A stretch of DNA of 64,000 nucleotides from Streptomyces viridochromogenes (GTDB lineage: Bacteria > Actinomycetota > Actinomycetes > Streptomycetales > Streptomycetaceae). Where the stretch lies: contig NZ_LGUR01000265.1 of NCBI RefSeq assembly GCF_001270495.1, forward strand, positions 62,001-126,000. The letters run 5' to 3'. The notes under the pieces are model-generated. The model had not been told where the DNA came from, ran no database searches, and saw only the letters and a program-made list of their open reading frames with translations. Position numbers and translations under genes: made by a program. This document shows, piece by piece, positions 18,088-27,358 of this stretch (its first letter is position 1; every line of letters begins with the position of its first letter).

Positions 18088-19170
18088 TCAGGGACCCTCA
18101 TCCCCAACCACCGGCCCGTGCCGTTCCGGGCGCGCATCGGGTGGCTGGTCGGGGACGAGTTGGGCCAGTGCTTCCGTCAGGTCGTCGCAGGCATCCTGGA
18201 GTGCCCGGAGGGTTTGGTTCCGTTCGGCGATGACCGCCGAGAGCAGGAGCGCCGTCAGCGCCACCGTGCCGTTGAAGGCCTGGAGGATGACCATCTTGGC
18301 GAGGAGGTCGTGGTCGGCGAACGGGCCCGAGCCGACGGAGCCCGCGTAGATCGCGACGACGGAGGCGATCAGCGCGCAGGGTGCGGCGCCGATGAGTTGG
18401 AAGCGGAAGGCCGCCCAGATCAGGAAGGGGACGACGAGGAAGAGGAGATTGAGCGAGCTTCGGGTCGCCACCAGGGTGATCGTGGTCGTGCCGCCGAGCA
18501 GGAGCAGTGCCTCGGCCCAGCGCAGCGCGGGCGAGCCGCGGGGCGGACGGGCGGTGCGGGCGGCCAGCAGGAGCGGTGTGATGAAGAGGACGCCCATGGC
18601 GTCGCCGGTCCACCACACCGACCAGGTCGGCCAGAAGTCGTGCGCCGTGAGCGCTTCGGAGGCCACCAGGACGCCGGTGCCGATCGTCGCGCTGATCAGC
18701 ATCCCCGCCAGGGCCCCGAGGAAGACCAGGGCGAGCGCGTCCTGGAGCCGGTCGAGAGCGATGTGGAAGCCGACGCGCCGCAGGAGGAGGCAGGCGCAGA
18801 TCGGGGCGATCGTGTTGCTCGCCGCGATGGCGAGGACGGGGAGGATCGACGGCCCGAGCGTCACGTTCACCACGAACGCCCCGACCGCGATGGCCGGCCA
18901 CATCCGCAGGCCCCACAGCATCAGGGCGACGAGGGCGATGCCGGTGGGCGGCCAGAACGGCGTGACCTGACCGCGTACCAGCTGCTGTTCGAGACCGAGC
19001 TTGGCGCTGCCGTAGTAGGCGGCGGCCACGGCAGCGAGCTTCAGTCCCTCGACGCTGTACCCGCCGAACCTGCCGAACTTGCCGAACCCGCCGTACCCGC
19101 CGAACCGCCGGAGCCTCGCACCGGGCGCCGCCGCACCCGTCGCCCCAGTCATCCCAGTCGGCCCAGTCAT
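18088..19170 (-). CDS. MASE1-domain integral membrane protein
   Basis: 360 residues from ATG 19170, which overlaps the stop of the upstream phosphatase gene as ATGA (19167-19170). The N-terminus has Gly/Thr repeats and a Phe/Gly-rich run (RRFGGYGGFGKFGRFGGY). Eight or so hydrophobic segments follow, with MASE1 hallmarks FWPPTGIALVALMLWGLRMW and WWTGDAMGVLFITPLLL. MASE1 normally senses signals for an attached kinase or cyclase; here no output domain follows, only a short coiled segment ending near residue 360. Translational coupling to the PP2C gene suggests it senses for that phosphatase. Confidence 0.85.
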   Translation of the reverse strand: MTGPTGMTGATGAAAPGARLRRFGGYGGFGKFGRFGGYSVEGLKLAAVAAAYYGSAKLGLEQQLVRGQVTPFWPPTGIALVALMLWGLRMWPAIAVGAFVVNVTLGPSILPVLAIAASNTIAPICACLLLRRVGFHIALDRLQDALALVFLGALAGMLISATIGTGVLVASEALTAHDFWPTWSVWWTGDAMGVLFITPLLLAARTARPPRGSPALRWAEALLLLGGTTTITLVATRSSLNLLFLVVPFLIWAAFRFQLIGAAPCALIASVVAIYAGSVGSGPFADHDLLAKMVILQAFNGTVALTALLLSAVIAERNQTLRALQDACDDLTEALAQLVPDQPPDARPERHGPVVGDEGP

Positions 19171-20015
19171 CCCAGGTCGCCGCTTCCCGACTGCTCCCCG
19201 AGCGCTCCGTACCGCAGGACCAGGACCGCGGCGTCGTCGTTGTGGCCGGTGAGGTCCGCCACCTTGATCACCTGGGCGGCCAGTTCGTCCGGGTCGGTGC
19301 AGCACGCGTCGCCGACCAGGTCGGCCACCCTCTTCAGACCGTCCTCGATCGGGTAGTCGGGGCCTTCCACCACACCGTCGGTGAGCAGGACGAACGCGCC
19401 CGCGTCGGTCAGCAGCCGGCGGGACGACGGGTAGCGCTCACCGGCGTGGATGCCGAGCGGCAGGCCGCCGTCGTTAAGGACGATCTCGCAGCGGCCGTCG
19501 GTCCTGGCCCAGACGGCCGGGACGTGTCCGGCGCGGGCGTCGCTGAGCTCCCCGGTGGCCGGGTCGAAGCGTAGGAAGGAGCAGGTCACGAAGAGCTCGG
19601 TGGCCATCGAGACGAGGAGGTCGTTGGTACGCCCGAGCACCTCCGCGGGGTCGGTGGTGGCGGTCGCGACAGCGCGCAGACAGATGCGCACCTGCCCCAT
19701 GAGCGCCGCGGCCTCGACGTCATGGCCCTGGACGTCCCCGATCGCGAACCCCACCGAACCGTCCGGCATCACGAAGCCGTCGTACCAGTCGCCCCCGATG
19801 TCCAGCCCGACCCGTGCGGGCGTGTACCGTCCCGCCGCCTGGAGGCACGGCAGATCCGGCAGTTCCGCGGAGAGGACCTGACGCTGGAGCGCGGCGGCGA
19901 GCTCGACGCGTGCCTGCTGGAACTTGATCTGGTCCAGTATCCGGCCCGTGAGGTCCCCGAGCCTCTGCAGCAGCTCTCTGGTGGCACCGGCCGAATCGGT
20001 GCGGCGGTGGGCCAT
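19167..20015 (-). CDS. SpoIIE-like PP2C protein serine/threonine phosphatase
   Basis: 282 residues. A short N-terminal coiled segment (LLQRLGDLTGRILDQIKFQQARVEL region) is followed by a SpoIIE-type PP2C domain: VLSAELPDLPCL, DIGGDWYDGFVMPDG with the metal-binding Asp pair, AIGDVQGHDVEAAALMGQVR, LLTDGVVEGP, and the terminal NDDAAVLVLR. These enzymes usually dephosphorylate anti-sigma-factor antagonists. It is coupled to the downstream MASE1 membrane protein. Confidence 0.92.
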   Translation of the reverse strand: MAHRRTDSAGATRELLQRLGDLTGRILDQIKFQQARVELAAALQRQVLSAELPDLPCLQAAGRYTPARVGLDIGGDWYDGFVMPDGSVGFAIGDVQGHDVEAAALMGQVRICLRAVATATTDPAEVLGRTNDLLVSMATELFVTCSFLRFDPATGELSDARAGHVPAVWARTDGRCEIVLNDGGLPLGIHAGERYPSSRRLLTDAGAFVLLTDGVVEGPDYPIEDGLKRVADLVGDACCTDPDELAAQVIKVADLTGHNDDAAVLVLRYGALGEQSGSGDLG

Positions 20016-20159
20016 GGCATCACACCCCGGGCTCTTGCGGAGCGCCGCGCCATATGCGGCGTTCTCACGGTACTCCCGTGGCGGGAGGGTCTCCCTGGGA
20101 ACGCCCGCGCCGACGCCGTACGTCCCCGTCGACGCCGTACGTCCCCGTCGGTGGTGTAC

Positions 20160-23100
20160 CTAGAAGTCCTGGTCCCCGAACGCCAGCGCGTCCAGATCGC
20201 CGTCGAAGTCCTCCCCCAGGCCCGCCACGCCCAGGAACATCTGCTCCAGCGCGTCCGGCGCCAGGTCGAGGTCGCCCCGTACCGCGTCCGGCGTCGGCTG
20301 TACGGCCTGCTCCGTCCAGATGCACTTGCCCGTCGGCGTGTACCGCGTCCCCCACCGCAGCGACAGCGCGGTGACCAGCTGAAGCCCCCGGCCGCCCTCG
20401 TCCGTCTCCGTCGCCCGGCGTATCCGCGGCATGGTCAGGCTGCCGTCGAAGACCTCGCAGATCAGGGTGGCGCCGTGGAGGAGCCGGAGGCGGAGGGGGC
20501 CCTTGGCGTGGCGGATGACGTTGCCGACGAGTTCGCTGGCCAGGAGTTCGGTGGTGGGGGTGAGGACCTCCAGGTTCCAGGCCGTGAGCTGCTTGCGGAT
20601 CAGACTGCGGGCCTGGCCGGCCGCCTTGGGGTCCTTGGGGAGGGGCCAGGAGGCCATGCGGGAGTCGGGCAGTGCGTGCAGGCGGGCCAGCAGGAAGGCC
20701 GCGTCGTCGGCCGCCTGGTGGTCGGCGGGGAGGAGGGCGGAGGTGACCCGCTCACAGAGGTGCTCCAGGTCCCTCGCCGTGCCGTCCGCGTGCGCGGCGC
20801 GCAGGATGTCGGCGAGCGCTGCCATGCCCTCGTCCATCTCGCGCTTGGACGACTCCACCAGACCGTCGGTGTACAGCGCCAGCACGCTGCCCTCGGGGAC
20901 CGGGATCTCCGTCGTCTCGAAGGGGGGCTCCGCCGCGCCGAGCGGTGGGTCGGCCGGCAGGGGCGGGAACACCACCGTGCCGTCGGGGTGCAGCAGGGCC
21001 GGCGGCGGGTGCCCCGCCCTGGATATGGAGCAGACGCGGGTCGTGGAGTCGTACAGCGCGTACAGACATGTCACGTACGACTCCTCGCCCATGGCGCCGA
21101 CGATGTCGTTGAGGTGGCTCATGATCTCGTCGGGGGGCAGTTCGAGGTCGGCCAGCGTGTGGACGGCGGTGCGCAGCCGGCCCATCGTCGCCGCCTCGGG
21201 CAGGCCGTGGCCCATGACGTCGCCGACGACCAGGGCGACCTGGCCGCCCGACAGCGGGATGATGTCGTACCAGTCGCCGCCCACGTCCATGCCCTGGCCG
21301 GCCGGAAGGTAGCGGGCGGCGGCCGTGCAGGCGGGCAGGGCGGGCAGGTCGCGGGGGAGCAGGCTGCGCTGGAGCTCGCGGGACCGGGTGCGCTCGGCGT
21401 CGAAGAGACGGGCCCGTTCCAGGGCCTGGGCGACCAGGGCGCTGGTGGCGGTCAGGAGGGTGCGCTCCTCGTCGGTGAGGCGGCGCGGGTGGTCGAAGGA
21501 GACCGCGCAGATACCGAAGGTGTGTCCCGAGGCGGTCAGCGGGAGCAGCGCCCAGGCCTGCTTGCCGGCGCGGGCGGGCAGGTCGGTCAGCTCGGGGTAG
21601 CGGGCGGCGAACTCCCGCGGGGAGGACAGGAACAGCGGCGTGCCGGAGATGATCGCGTCCCACAGCGGGCTGGGTTCCGTACGCTCGCGGCCGTCGAGGA
21701 AGGCGAGGACGTCCTCCGGGTAGCCGACGGACCCTACGGTGTGCAGCCGGTCGCCCTCCACGGCCTGCACCACCAGACCGGTCGCCTCGAACGGCGGCAG
21801 TACCCGCCGTGCGACCGAGTCCACCACGTCCTTCGAGGTGGTCGCCTTGGCCAGCGCGGCCGTCAACTCCGCTATCCGTGCCGCCCGTTCGGTCGCGGCG
21901 CGCTCGGCGGACCGGCGTTCCTCCTCCAGTCGCCGCTTCTCGGTGACGTCGGTGAAGTAGATGGTGCGGCCGTCGGGGCCCGGGACCAGTCGCAGGTGGC
22001 ACAGGCGGCCGTTCGGCAGCCGTACGTCGAAGCTGACCGACTTCTCCGCGGCGGCGGCCTGCCGGCAGCGGATCTCCAGGCCGGGCACCTGCTCGGCGGC
22101 GGGCAGGTCCCACAGCAGCCGGCCGAACAGCTCCTCCTCGGAGAAGCCCAGGGTGCGTTCGGCCTCCACGTTGGCGAAGGTGATCCGCCAGTCGTCGTCC
22201 ATGGCGAGGAAGCCGTCGCTCATGTGCCGCAGGGCCCGGCCGAGCGCGTCACGGGCGGAACGCGGCTCGTTGCTGTCCCAGCCGACGCCGATCATCCGAT
22301 GGGGCTCGCCGTTGTGGTCGTACGTCGCCCTGCCGCGGGCCTGCGTCCAGCCCCAGCTGCCGTCCAGTTTGCGCACCCGGTACTCGGCCTCGAACACGCC
22401 GTGTTCCAGGATCGCCCGGTCCACCAGCGCCAGCGTCGGCGCCAGGTCGTCGGGGTGGACGCACCTCATCCAGTTCTCGACCAGGCCGATGTACTCCTCC
22501 GGCCGGGTGCCGTACAGCTCCAGCGCCGCCTCGTCCCAGAGCAGCTCGCCGGTCTGGATGTTCCAGTCCCAGGAGCCGACGCTGACCTCCTTCAGCGCCT
22601 GGCGCAGACGCTCGCCGCTCTGCTCCGGCTGCGCGGGCCGGGAGGGGCCGGCCGTCGGCGGTGCCTGGACCATGCGTTCCTCGGTCCAGGCGACGACGGC
22701 ACGCAGGAACTCCCAGTGCTCGGGGCCCGGTTCGCCCTGGTCACCCATCAGGACGCTGAGGGCGCCGGTGCTGCGCCGGCCCCGGTACATCGGCAGGGCG
22801 GCGAGGCCGGTGCCGGGCCAGGCGGGGCTCGGGTCGTCGGGGGCGGAGACGGCCCGGGAAGCAGGCGTGGAGTCGGTCGGGGAACCGGCCGTTGTGCGGG
22901 TCGGCGAGCTGGTCGGGAAGCCGGCCGTGGAGCCCTTCAGGGGGTGGGCCGGTGAGCCCGTCGGGGGGTGGGCCGGTGAGCCGGTCGAGGAGTGGGCCAC
23001 AGGGCCGAACGAGGAGAAGGCCGCGGAGCCGGCCGTAGAACCGGTCCGGGAGCCGGGCACAGAGCCGGCCGGGGAGCCGGCCGGTGAACCGGTCGGGGAG

Positions 23101-23441
23101 TTGGGCGCGGAGCCGGTCGGTGAGCCGAACGCAGAGCCGGTCGCCTCGGCCACCCCGGTCACCCCGATCGCGCCCATCGGGACCCAGACCCCACCCCCCT
23201 CGTGCAGCGCACGCGCCGGAGCCAGCGGACCCTCCTGGTCGATGATCTCCCAGCTACGGGTGAGGGCGGGTGGCAGCCCGGCCGTCGACACCAGGCGCAG
23301 CGCGGACATCGGGCCCCGCAGATGGATCATGCCGCCCAGAGCGCCCAGCTCGCCCACCGCATGCTGGAGGGCCAGCCGGAAAACCTCGCTTTCCGCGACA
23401 CCGGGAGCCACCGTGCCGAGCAGGGTCAGCCGAGCGTTCAT
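20160..23441 (-). CDS. Multidomain GAF-PAS-GAF-SpoIIE phosphatase with RsbW-like ATPase
   Basis: 1093 residues. Order: an N-terminal GAF-like domain (about 10-255) interrupted by a Ser/Gly/Thr/Pro-rich insert at about 93-204; two PAS domains (about 285-380 and 390-495, WDWNIQTGELLWDE and GFLAMDDDWRITFANVEAE); a short coiled coil; a GAF domain (about 525-670); a SpoIIE PP2C domain (about 690-880, VGGDWYDIIPLSGGQVALVVGDVMGHG); and a C-terminal histidine kinase-like ATPase (about 900-1020, ELLASELVGNVIRHAKGPLRL, GRGLQLVTALSLRWGTRYTPTGKCIWTE). The phosphatase and switch-kinase pairing is typical of Streptomyces partner-switching regulators of sigma factors. The target is unknown; no anti-sigma antagonist gene is adjacent. 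Confidence 0.92.
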   Translation of the reverse strand: MNARLTLLGTVAPGVAESEVFRLALQHAVGELGALGGMIHLRGPMSALRLVSTAGLPPALTRSWEIIDQEGPLAPARALHEGGGVWVPMGAIGVTGVAEATGSAFGSPTGSAPNSPTGSPAGSPAGSVPGSRTGSTAGSAAFSSFGPVAHSSTGSPAHPPTGSPAHPLKGSTAGFPTSSPTRTTAGSPTDSTPASRAVSAPDDPSPAWPGTGLAALPMYRGRRSTGALSVLMGDQGEPGPEHWEFLRAVVAWTEERMVQAPPTAGPSRPAQPEQSGERLRQALKEVSVGSWDWNIQTGELLWDEAALELYGTRPEEYIGLVENWMRCVHPDDLAPTLALVDRAILEHGVFEAEYRVRKLDGSWGWTQARGRATYDHNGEPHRMIGVGWDSNEPRSARDALGRALRHMSDGFLAMDDDWRITFANVEAERTLGFSEEELFGRLLWDLPAAEQVPGLEIRCRQAAAAEKSVSFDVRLPNGRLCHLRLVPGPDGRTIYFTDVTEKRRLEEERRSAERAATERAARIAELTAALAKATTSKDVVDSVARRVLPPFEATGLVVQAVEGDRLHTVGSVGYPEDVLAFLDGRERTEPSPLWDAIISGTPLFLSSPREFAARYPELTDLPARAGKQAWALLPLTASGHTFGICAVSFDHPRRLTDEERTLLTATSALVAQALERARLFDAERTRSRELQRSLLPRDLPALPACTAAARYLPAGQGMDVGGDWYDIIPLSGGQVALVVGDVMGHGLPEAATMGRLRTAVHTLADLELPPDEIMSHLNDIVGAMGEESYVTCLYALYDSTTRVCSISRAGHPPPALLHPDGTVVFPPLPADPPLGAAEPPFETTEIPVPEGSVLALYTDGLVESSKREMDEGMAALADILRAAHADGTARDLEHLCERVTSALLPADHQAADDAAFLLARLHALPDSRMASWPLPKDPKAAGQARSLIRKQLTAWNLEVLTPTTELLASELVGNVIRHAKGPLRLRLLHGATLICEVFDGSLTMPRIRRATETDEGGRGLQLVTALSLRWGTRYTPTGKCIWTEQAVQPTPDAVRGDLDLAPDALEQMFLGVAGLGEDFDGDLDALAFGDQDF
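22829..23165. repeat. Low-complexity coding repeats in GAF domain (TGSPAGS-like)
   Basis: About 110 codons of loosely repeated GAGCCGGTCGG-type units encode Thr-Gly-Ser-Pro-Ala strings. They sit between two strands of the first GAF-like domain of the multidomain phosphatase. Confidence 0.8.
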
Positions 23442-23601
23442 GTCGTGGACCCTACCGTTCCGTGTTCAATCGAATCGATCGTTCGCAAGATCCTCACGCC
23501 CCGCGCGCGGCCGGTCGACACGACGTCAACCACCCATTTCTAACGTTGAGTTGACGTGCGCGGCTTAGCATCACCGGGACCCCCGACCGCTGAGGAGTGG
23601 C

Positions 23602-24669
23602 ATGGACATCGGCGTATTCATCCCTATCGGCAACAACGGCTGGCTCATATCGAAGAGTTCGCCTCAGTACCTGCCCACCTTCGAGCTGAACAAGGCCATC
23701 GTGCAGAAGGCCGAGGAACACGGGCTCGACTTCGCGCTGTCGATGATCAAGCTCAAGGGGTTCGGCGGCGACACCGAGTTCTGGGACCACTGCCTGGAGT
23801 CGTTCACGCTGATGGCGGGCCTGGCCGCGGTGACGGACCGGATCAAGCTGTACGCCTCCACGCCGATCCTGGTCCTCCCCCCGGCGATCGTCGCCCGGAT
23901 GGCCACGACCGTCGACTCGATCGCCCCCGGCCGCTTCGGCATCAACATCGTCACCGGCTGGGCGCCCGGCGAGTACTCCCAGATGGGCCTGTGGCCCGGC
24001 GACGAGCACTTCGGCAACCGCTACGACCGTGCCGTCGAGTACGTCACCGTGATGAAGGAGCTGTGGCGCGAGGGCGTCAGCAACTTCAAGGGCGAGTTCT
24101 ACGAGATGGACGACTGCGTGCTGTCGCCGCGCCCGGCGGACGGGCACATCGACATCGTTGCCGCGGGCCAGAGCAACACCGGTATGCGGTTCGCGGCCGA
24201 GCACGCCGACTACAACTTCATCCTCGGCAGCGGCGTCAACACCCCGCTCGCGTTCGCCGACACCACGGCCACGCTGGTGGACGCGGCGCGCGAGACCGGC
24301 CGGGACGTCGGCGCGCTTTCCCTGTTCATGGTCATCGCGGACGAGACCGACGAGGCCGCGCAGGCCAAGTGGCAGGACTACCACGACAACGCCGACCGCG
24401 CGGCCCTCGCCTACATGGCGGGCGAATCGGCCTCGGACACCACCGCCGACGACTCCTCGACCGCTCGCACCATCGTGCTGCCCGAGGGCGCGGTGAACTT
24501 CAACATGGGCACGCTGGTGGGGTCGTACGAGACCGTCGCGAAGATGCTCGACGAGGTCGCGGAGGTCAACGGCACCAAGGGGATCATGCTGGTCTTCGAC
24601 GACTTCCTGGACGGCATCGAGAACTTCGGCACGCGTATCCAGCCGCTGATGAAGAGCCGCCGGGCGTGA
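23602..24669 (+). CDS. rutA: RutA-like flavin-dependent monooxygenase (LLM class)
   Basis: 355 residues of a bacterial luciferase-like fold. Hallmarks shared with pyrimidine monooxygenase Rut[21 protein letters not shown] at the start, [19 protein letters not shown], and [18 protein letters not shown]. RutA uses FMNH2 and O2 to open the uracil ring between N3 and C4. It overlaps the isochorismatase-fold gene by GTGA, as expected for sequential steps. The other rut genes (rutC-F and the uracil transporter) are not here, so a related heterocycle may be the substrate. Symbol based on family resemblance. Confidence 0.8.
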   Translation: MDIGVFIPIGNNGWLISKSSPQYLPTFELNKAIVQKAEEHGLDFALSMIKLKGFGGDTEFWDHCLESFTLMAGLAAVTDRIKLYASTPILVLPPAIVARMATTVDSIAPGRFGINIVTGWAPGEYSQMGLWPGDEHFGNRYDRAVEYVTVMKELWREGVSNFKGEFYEMDDCVLSPRPADGHIDIVAAGQSNTGMRFAAEHADYNFILGSGVNTPLAFADTTATLVDAARETGRDVGALSLFMVIADETDEAAQAKWQDYHDNADRAALAYMAGESASDTTADDSSTARTIVLPEGAVNFNMGTLVGSYETVAKMLDEVAEVNGTKGIMLVFDDFLDGIENFGTRIQPLMKSRRA

Positions 24670-25319
24670 GCCGGTTACGGCACCAGGAGTTGCCGGAGGA
24701 CGACTACGAGCGGGCCGGCCTGGCCGGGCACCTCACCCCCGGCGCCTCCCCGGCCCTGCTCCTGGTGGACCCGGCGCGCGCGTACGTGGACCCCGACTGC
24801 CCGCTCTACGCCGGCGTCGAACCGGCCGTGGAGGCGATGAGGGCGCTGCTGGCGGCCGCCCGGCGAGCGCGCGTCCCCGTGGTCGTCACGCGGGTGCGGT
24901 TCCGGTCCGACGGCAGCGACGGCGGTGTCTTCTTCCGCAAGGTGCCGACGCTGCGGGTGTTCGCCGAGGGCAGTCCGTACGGCGACTTCATCGACGGGTT
25001 GGCGCCCGCGGCGGACGAGCTGACCGTGACGAAGCAGTACCCGAGCGCCTTCTTCGGTACATCACTGGCGGCGTATCTCACCGCCAACGGAATCGACACA
25101 CTCCTCATCGGCGGCCTGACCACCAGCGGTTGCGTACGTGCCACCGCCCTGGACGCCATGCAGCACGGGTTCGTCCCCGTCGTCGCGGAGGAGGCGGCCG
25201 GCGACCGGGACCCGGATGTGCACGCGGCGAACCTCTTCGACATCCGGCACAAGATCGGGGAGGTGTGGCCGATGGAGCGCGTCACCGCATACCTGGAGGA
25301 AGGCGGTGCACGGCTGTGA
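24666..25319 (+). CDS. Isochorismatase-fold cysteine hydrolase (RutB / N-carbamoylsarcosine amidase-like)
   Basis: 217 residues from GTG 24666, whose start overlaps the rutA-like stop (GTGA). The catalytic triad is visible: Asp in [13 protein letters not shown], Lys in [13 protein letters not shown], and Cys in [17 protein letters not shown]. The fold hydrolyses amides or carbamoyl compounds. Immediately downstream of a RutA-like enzyme it would be the counterpart of RutB, cleaving the ureidoacrylate product, but its sequence looks closer to the carbamoylsarcosine amidase group. No other pathway enzyme follows. Confidence 0.85.
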   Translation: MSRLRHQELPEDDYERAGLAGHLTPGASPALLLVDPARAYVDPDCPLYAGVEPAVEAMRALLAAARRARVPVVVTRVRFRSDGSDGGVFFRKVPTLRVFAEGSPYGDFIDGLAPAADELTVTKQYPSAFFGTSLAAYLTANGIDTLLIGGLTTSGCVRATALDAMQHGFVPVVAEEAAGDRDPDVHAANLFDIRHKIGEVWPMERVTAYLEEGGARL

Positions 25320-25349
25320 GAACGGTGGTCGGTATCTGACGGGCGGCGG

Positions 25350-25988
25350 CTATACGAGGGATGGGGTCATCGGGGAGTACGCGGGGACGTGGGGGCCGGT
25401 GGTGAGGGCGTTGACGGACAGGGTGCCGAGGGGCCGAGCCGGGGCCACGTTTGCCGGGGTCGCCTGCTTCTTCCGCTCGGCGAACACGAACAGCCGCAGC
25501 ACCAGGAACCGGCCGATGCCGGCCAGCCCGGAGGCGGTGAGGTAGACGGCCTGCTCCCGGAGCAGCGTGGGGGACGGCTGGACCGCGTGGAGTACGAGCA
25601 TCGCGGAGGTCGTGGCGAGGTAGGCGGCGACGGCCGACCCGGAGGACTGCAGATGTTGCCGCAGGCCCGGGCGGCGTCCCGTGCCGAAGGTGAACAGGGC
25701 GTGCAACTCGGTGCACAGGAGGGTGGAGGCGACGGTGATCAGAGCGTTCGCGAGTGCCCAGGGCATCGTCGTGGCCAGCAGCGGCACGGCGGCGCTGGAG
25801 AGGAGCCCGACACCGCCGCCGCACACCACGAAGCGGGCGAAGGAGGAGAGGGGGCCGGGCTTCGAGGGGCTCGGAAGCGAAGGGCTCGACATGGACGGGT
25901 TCGACATGGACGCGCTCGACGTGGCCGGGCCGGGTATCGACGGGCTCGGCATCGACCGGCCCGGTATCGAGGGGCGCTGCGACTCCAT
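25350..25988 (-). CDS. GtrA-family membrane protein with pentapeptide-repeat N-terminus
   Basis: 212 residues from ATG 25988. The first 48 residues are a Pro/Ser-rich run with a five-residue period (PSIPG, PSMSS, PSLPS). Four membrane segments follow (about 50-165) with the GtrA pattern FARFVVCGGGVGLLSSAAV, ALANALITVASTLLCTELH, and AGIGRFLVLRLFVF. GtrA proteins are thought to help translocate lipid-linked sugars. No glycosyltransferase is adjacent here; a GtrA fusion occurs at 32469. Confidence 0.82.
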   Translation of the reverse strand: MESQRPSIPGRSMPSPSIPGPATSSASMSNPSMSSPSLPSPSKPGPLSSFARFVVCGGGVGLLSSAAVPLLATTMPWALANALITVASTLLCTELHALFTFGTGRRPGLRQHLQSSGSAVAAYLATTSAMLVLHAVQPSPTLLREQAVYLTASGLAGIGRFLVLRLFVFAERKKQATPANVAPARPLGTLSVNALTTGPHVPAYSPMTPSLV

Positions 25989-26042
25989 GGCGGTTTCCTT
26001 CCGGGCGGGCCTGTCCTCTGAGGGACACACCTCATCCCGGCG

Positions 26043-26125
26043 CGGCTTCAGCGGTGCCTCAGTCGGGCTTCAGCCGGTATCAACCCGGCTTCAGCCCGAG
26101 TCGACCGGTTTCAGCCGGGATCAAC
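26043..26125. repeat. Four degenerate repeats with 20-22-base spacing
   Basis: CGGCTTCAG-like cores occur at 26043, 26065, 26086 and 26106, each followed by a similar tail. The spacing is close to twice the 11-base period seen in other intergenic arrays. It lies upstream of the GtrA gene. Confidence 0.75.
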
Positions 26126-26250
26126 CGAGGCCAACGATTCCGTGGTCCGCCCGCGGAAACGATGGAGTGCTCCACCGGACCGATGGTGGGGCAGGCTCCA
26201 CCCTGCGAGGTCGGGCAACCGCCCGATCGACGACGCGATCGGCCCAGTCG

Positions 26251-26296
26251 TCAGTCCTGCCGTCAGTTCTGCCGCAGTTCTGCCGCAGCCCTGCCG
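26251..26296. repeat. Four 11/12-base units directly after a gene end
   Basis: Units 26251-26262, 26263-26274, 26275-26285 and 26286-26296 follow the pattern (T)CAGTTCTGCCG. The stop codon of the minus-strand MarR gene (26297-26299) begins the next partial unit. Confidence 0.85.
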
Positions 26297-26779
26297 TCAG
26301 GCCCTGTCCTGGTCGCGGAGTTCGTCGATGTAGCCCTGCGCGAGGCCCGTCGTGCGGGTGAACCAGTCCGTGAGTACGGCGATCTCGTCGGTGGAGTAGT
26401 CGGCGAAGAGGTCGATCAGACGGGCGTAGTAGGGGCCGTAGAGGGCCTCGACCCGGCTGACGGCGGCCGGGACGGCGGCGACGCGGACGCGGCGCCGGTC
26501 GGCCGGGTCCGGGCGGCGGGTGACGAACCCGGCGCGTTCCAGGCGGTTGAGGATGCCGGTCATCGCGCCGGTCGTGACGTGGGCGTGTTCCGCGAGGTCA
26601 CCCGCCGTGAGGAGGTTCTCGCCGGCCTTCAGGACGCAGCCGAAACAGAGCAGGTCGGTGATGTTCAGGCCCAGCCGCTGGGCCATCTCCTGCTGGCCGA
26701 GCAGGTGGGCCGCGATGAGGGAGTCCATCGCGTCCAGCGCCTGGGCCGGGGTGGCGGTGGGACGCGGCTTGGCTTGCAT
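26297..26779 (-). CDS. MarR-family transcriptional regulator
   Basis: 160 residues. The winged helix is at about 35-110: LLTAGDLAEHAHVTTGAMTGILNRLERAGFVTRRPDPADRRRVRV is the recognition-helix and wing pattern of MarR. The C-terminal helices form the dimer interface (IDLFADYSTDEIAVLTDWF). An imperfect inverted repeat sits 15 bases upstream of the start (26795-26821), suggesting autoregulation. The neighbouring HGxxPAAW-like membrane protein is transcribed divergently. Confidence 0.9.
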   Translation of the reverse strand: MQAKPRPTATPAQALDAMDSLIAAHLLGQQEMAQRLGLNITDLLCFGCVLKAGENLLTAGDLAEHAHVTTGAMTGILNRLERAGFVTRRPDPADRRRVRVAAVPAAVSRVEALYGPYYARLIDLFADYSTDEIAVLTDWFTRTTGLAQGYIDELRDQDRA

Positions 26780-26794
26780 CTTTTTCGGATTGCC

Positions 26795-26821
26795 TTAGCT
26801 AGTGAGAGATTGACTGGCTAA
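26795..26821. promoter_or_regulatory. Inverted repeat TTAGCTAGT-N9-ACTGGCTAA
   Basis: The arms match at 8 of 9 positions. It lies between the divergent MarR and membrane-protein genes in a locally AT-richer patch, the expected place for the MarR operator. Confidence 0.65.
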
Positions 26822-26918
26822 ACTTCTTACATTGTGAGGGATTCCGGGATCGCTCCGCCATACGTGGAGTTGCGTGGAGTCCCGTGGAGTTCCGCTGCCC
26901 ACCGGAGGGAGCAGGCAC

Positions 26919-27290
26919 ATGAGCCAGTATGACGAGGGACATACGGTCGCAGGATGGACCGGAACCGCGATCGCGACGATCGGTTCCGCCGTCGTGGGGG
27001 CGGGGATATGCACGGTCTCGGCCGTGCTGATCACAGGCGGGCTGGGCATCGTGGCGGCGAGCGTCCTCGTCACCTGGACCCTGCACCTTTCCGGCTGGGG
27101 CAAGCCGCCGGGCGTACGGCCGCGGGGGCAGTGGCGCATGGGGGCGCGCGACCTGAGTGCGCGGGAGGGGCATCCGGAGTGCTGGTCGTGCCGGCTGGCG
27201 GGGCGGGGGCGGCGTGCGACGGCGAGGGTGACTGAGGTCGTGCCGGTCGTCACCGGTGAGGAGGAGCCGGCTGTCGCTGAGGCACGTTGA
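26919..27290 (+). CDS. Small two-segment membrane protein, HGxxPAAW-like
   Basis: 123 residues from ATG 26919, preceded by GGAGGGA. The motif EGHTVAGW near the N-terminus resembles HGxxPAAW. Two hydrophobic segments follow (GTAIATIGSAVVGAGICTV and GGLGIVAASVLVTWTLHL). The C-terminal half is basic, with a CWSC pair (GHPECWSCRLAGRG). It is divergent from the MarR regulator and could be its target. No function is known. Confidence 0.7.
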   Translation: MSQYDEGHTVAGWTGTAIATIGSAVVGAGICTVSAVLITGGLGIVAASVLVTWTLHLSGWGKPPGVRPRGQWRMGARDLSAREGHPECWSCRLAGRGRRATARVTEVVPVVTGEEEPAVAEAR

Positions 27291-27358
27291 AGCACGCCGA
27301 GACCGTAGGAAATCGCTGAACGGGCGTTGTCAGTGCCTGCCTCTACTCTCGAAGAGCG

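Noticed and set aside
19722..22955. 1077-codon open frame opposite the SpoIIE genes
   Set aside because: Antisense shadow; the minus strand shows complete PAS, GAF, PP2C and ATPase motifs.
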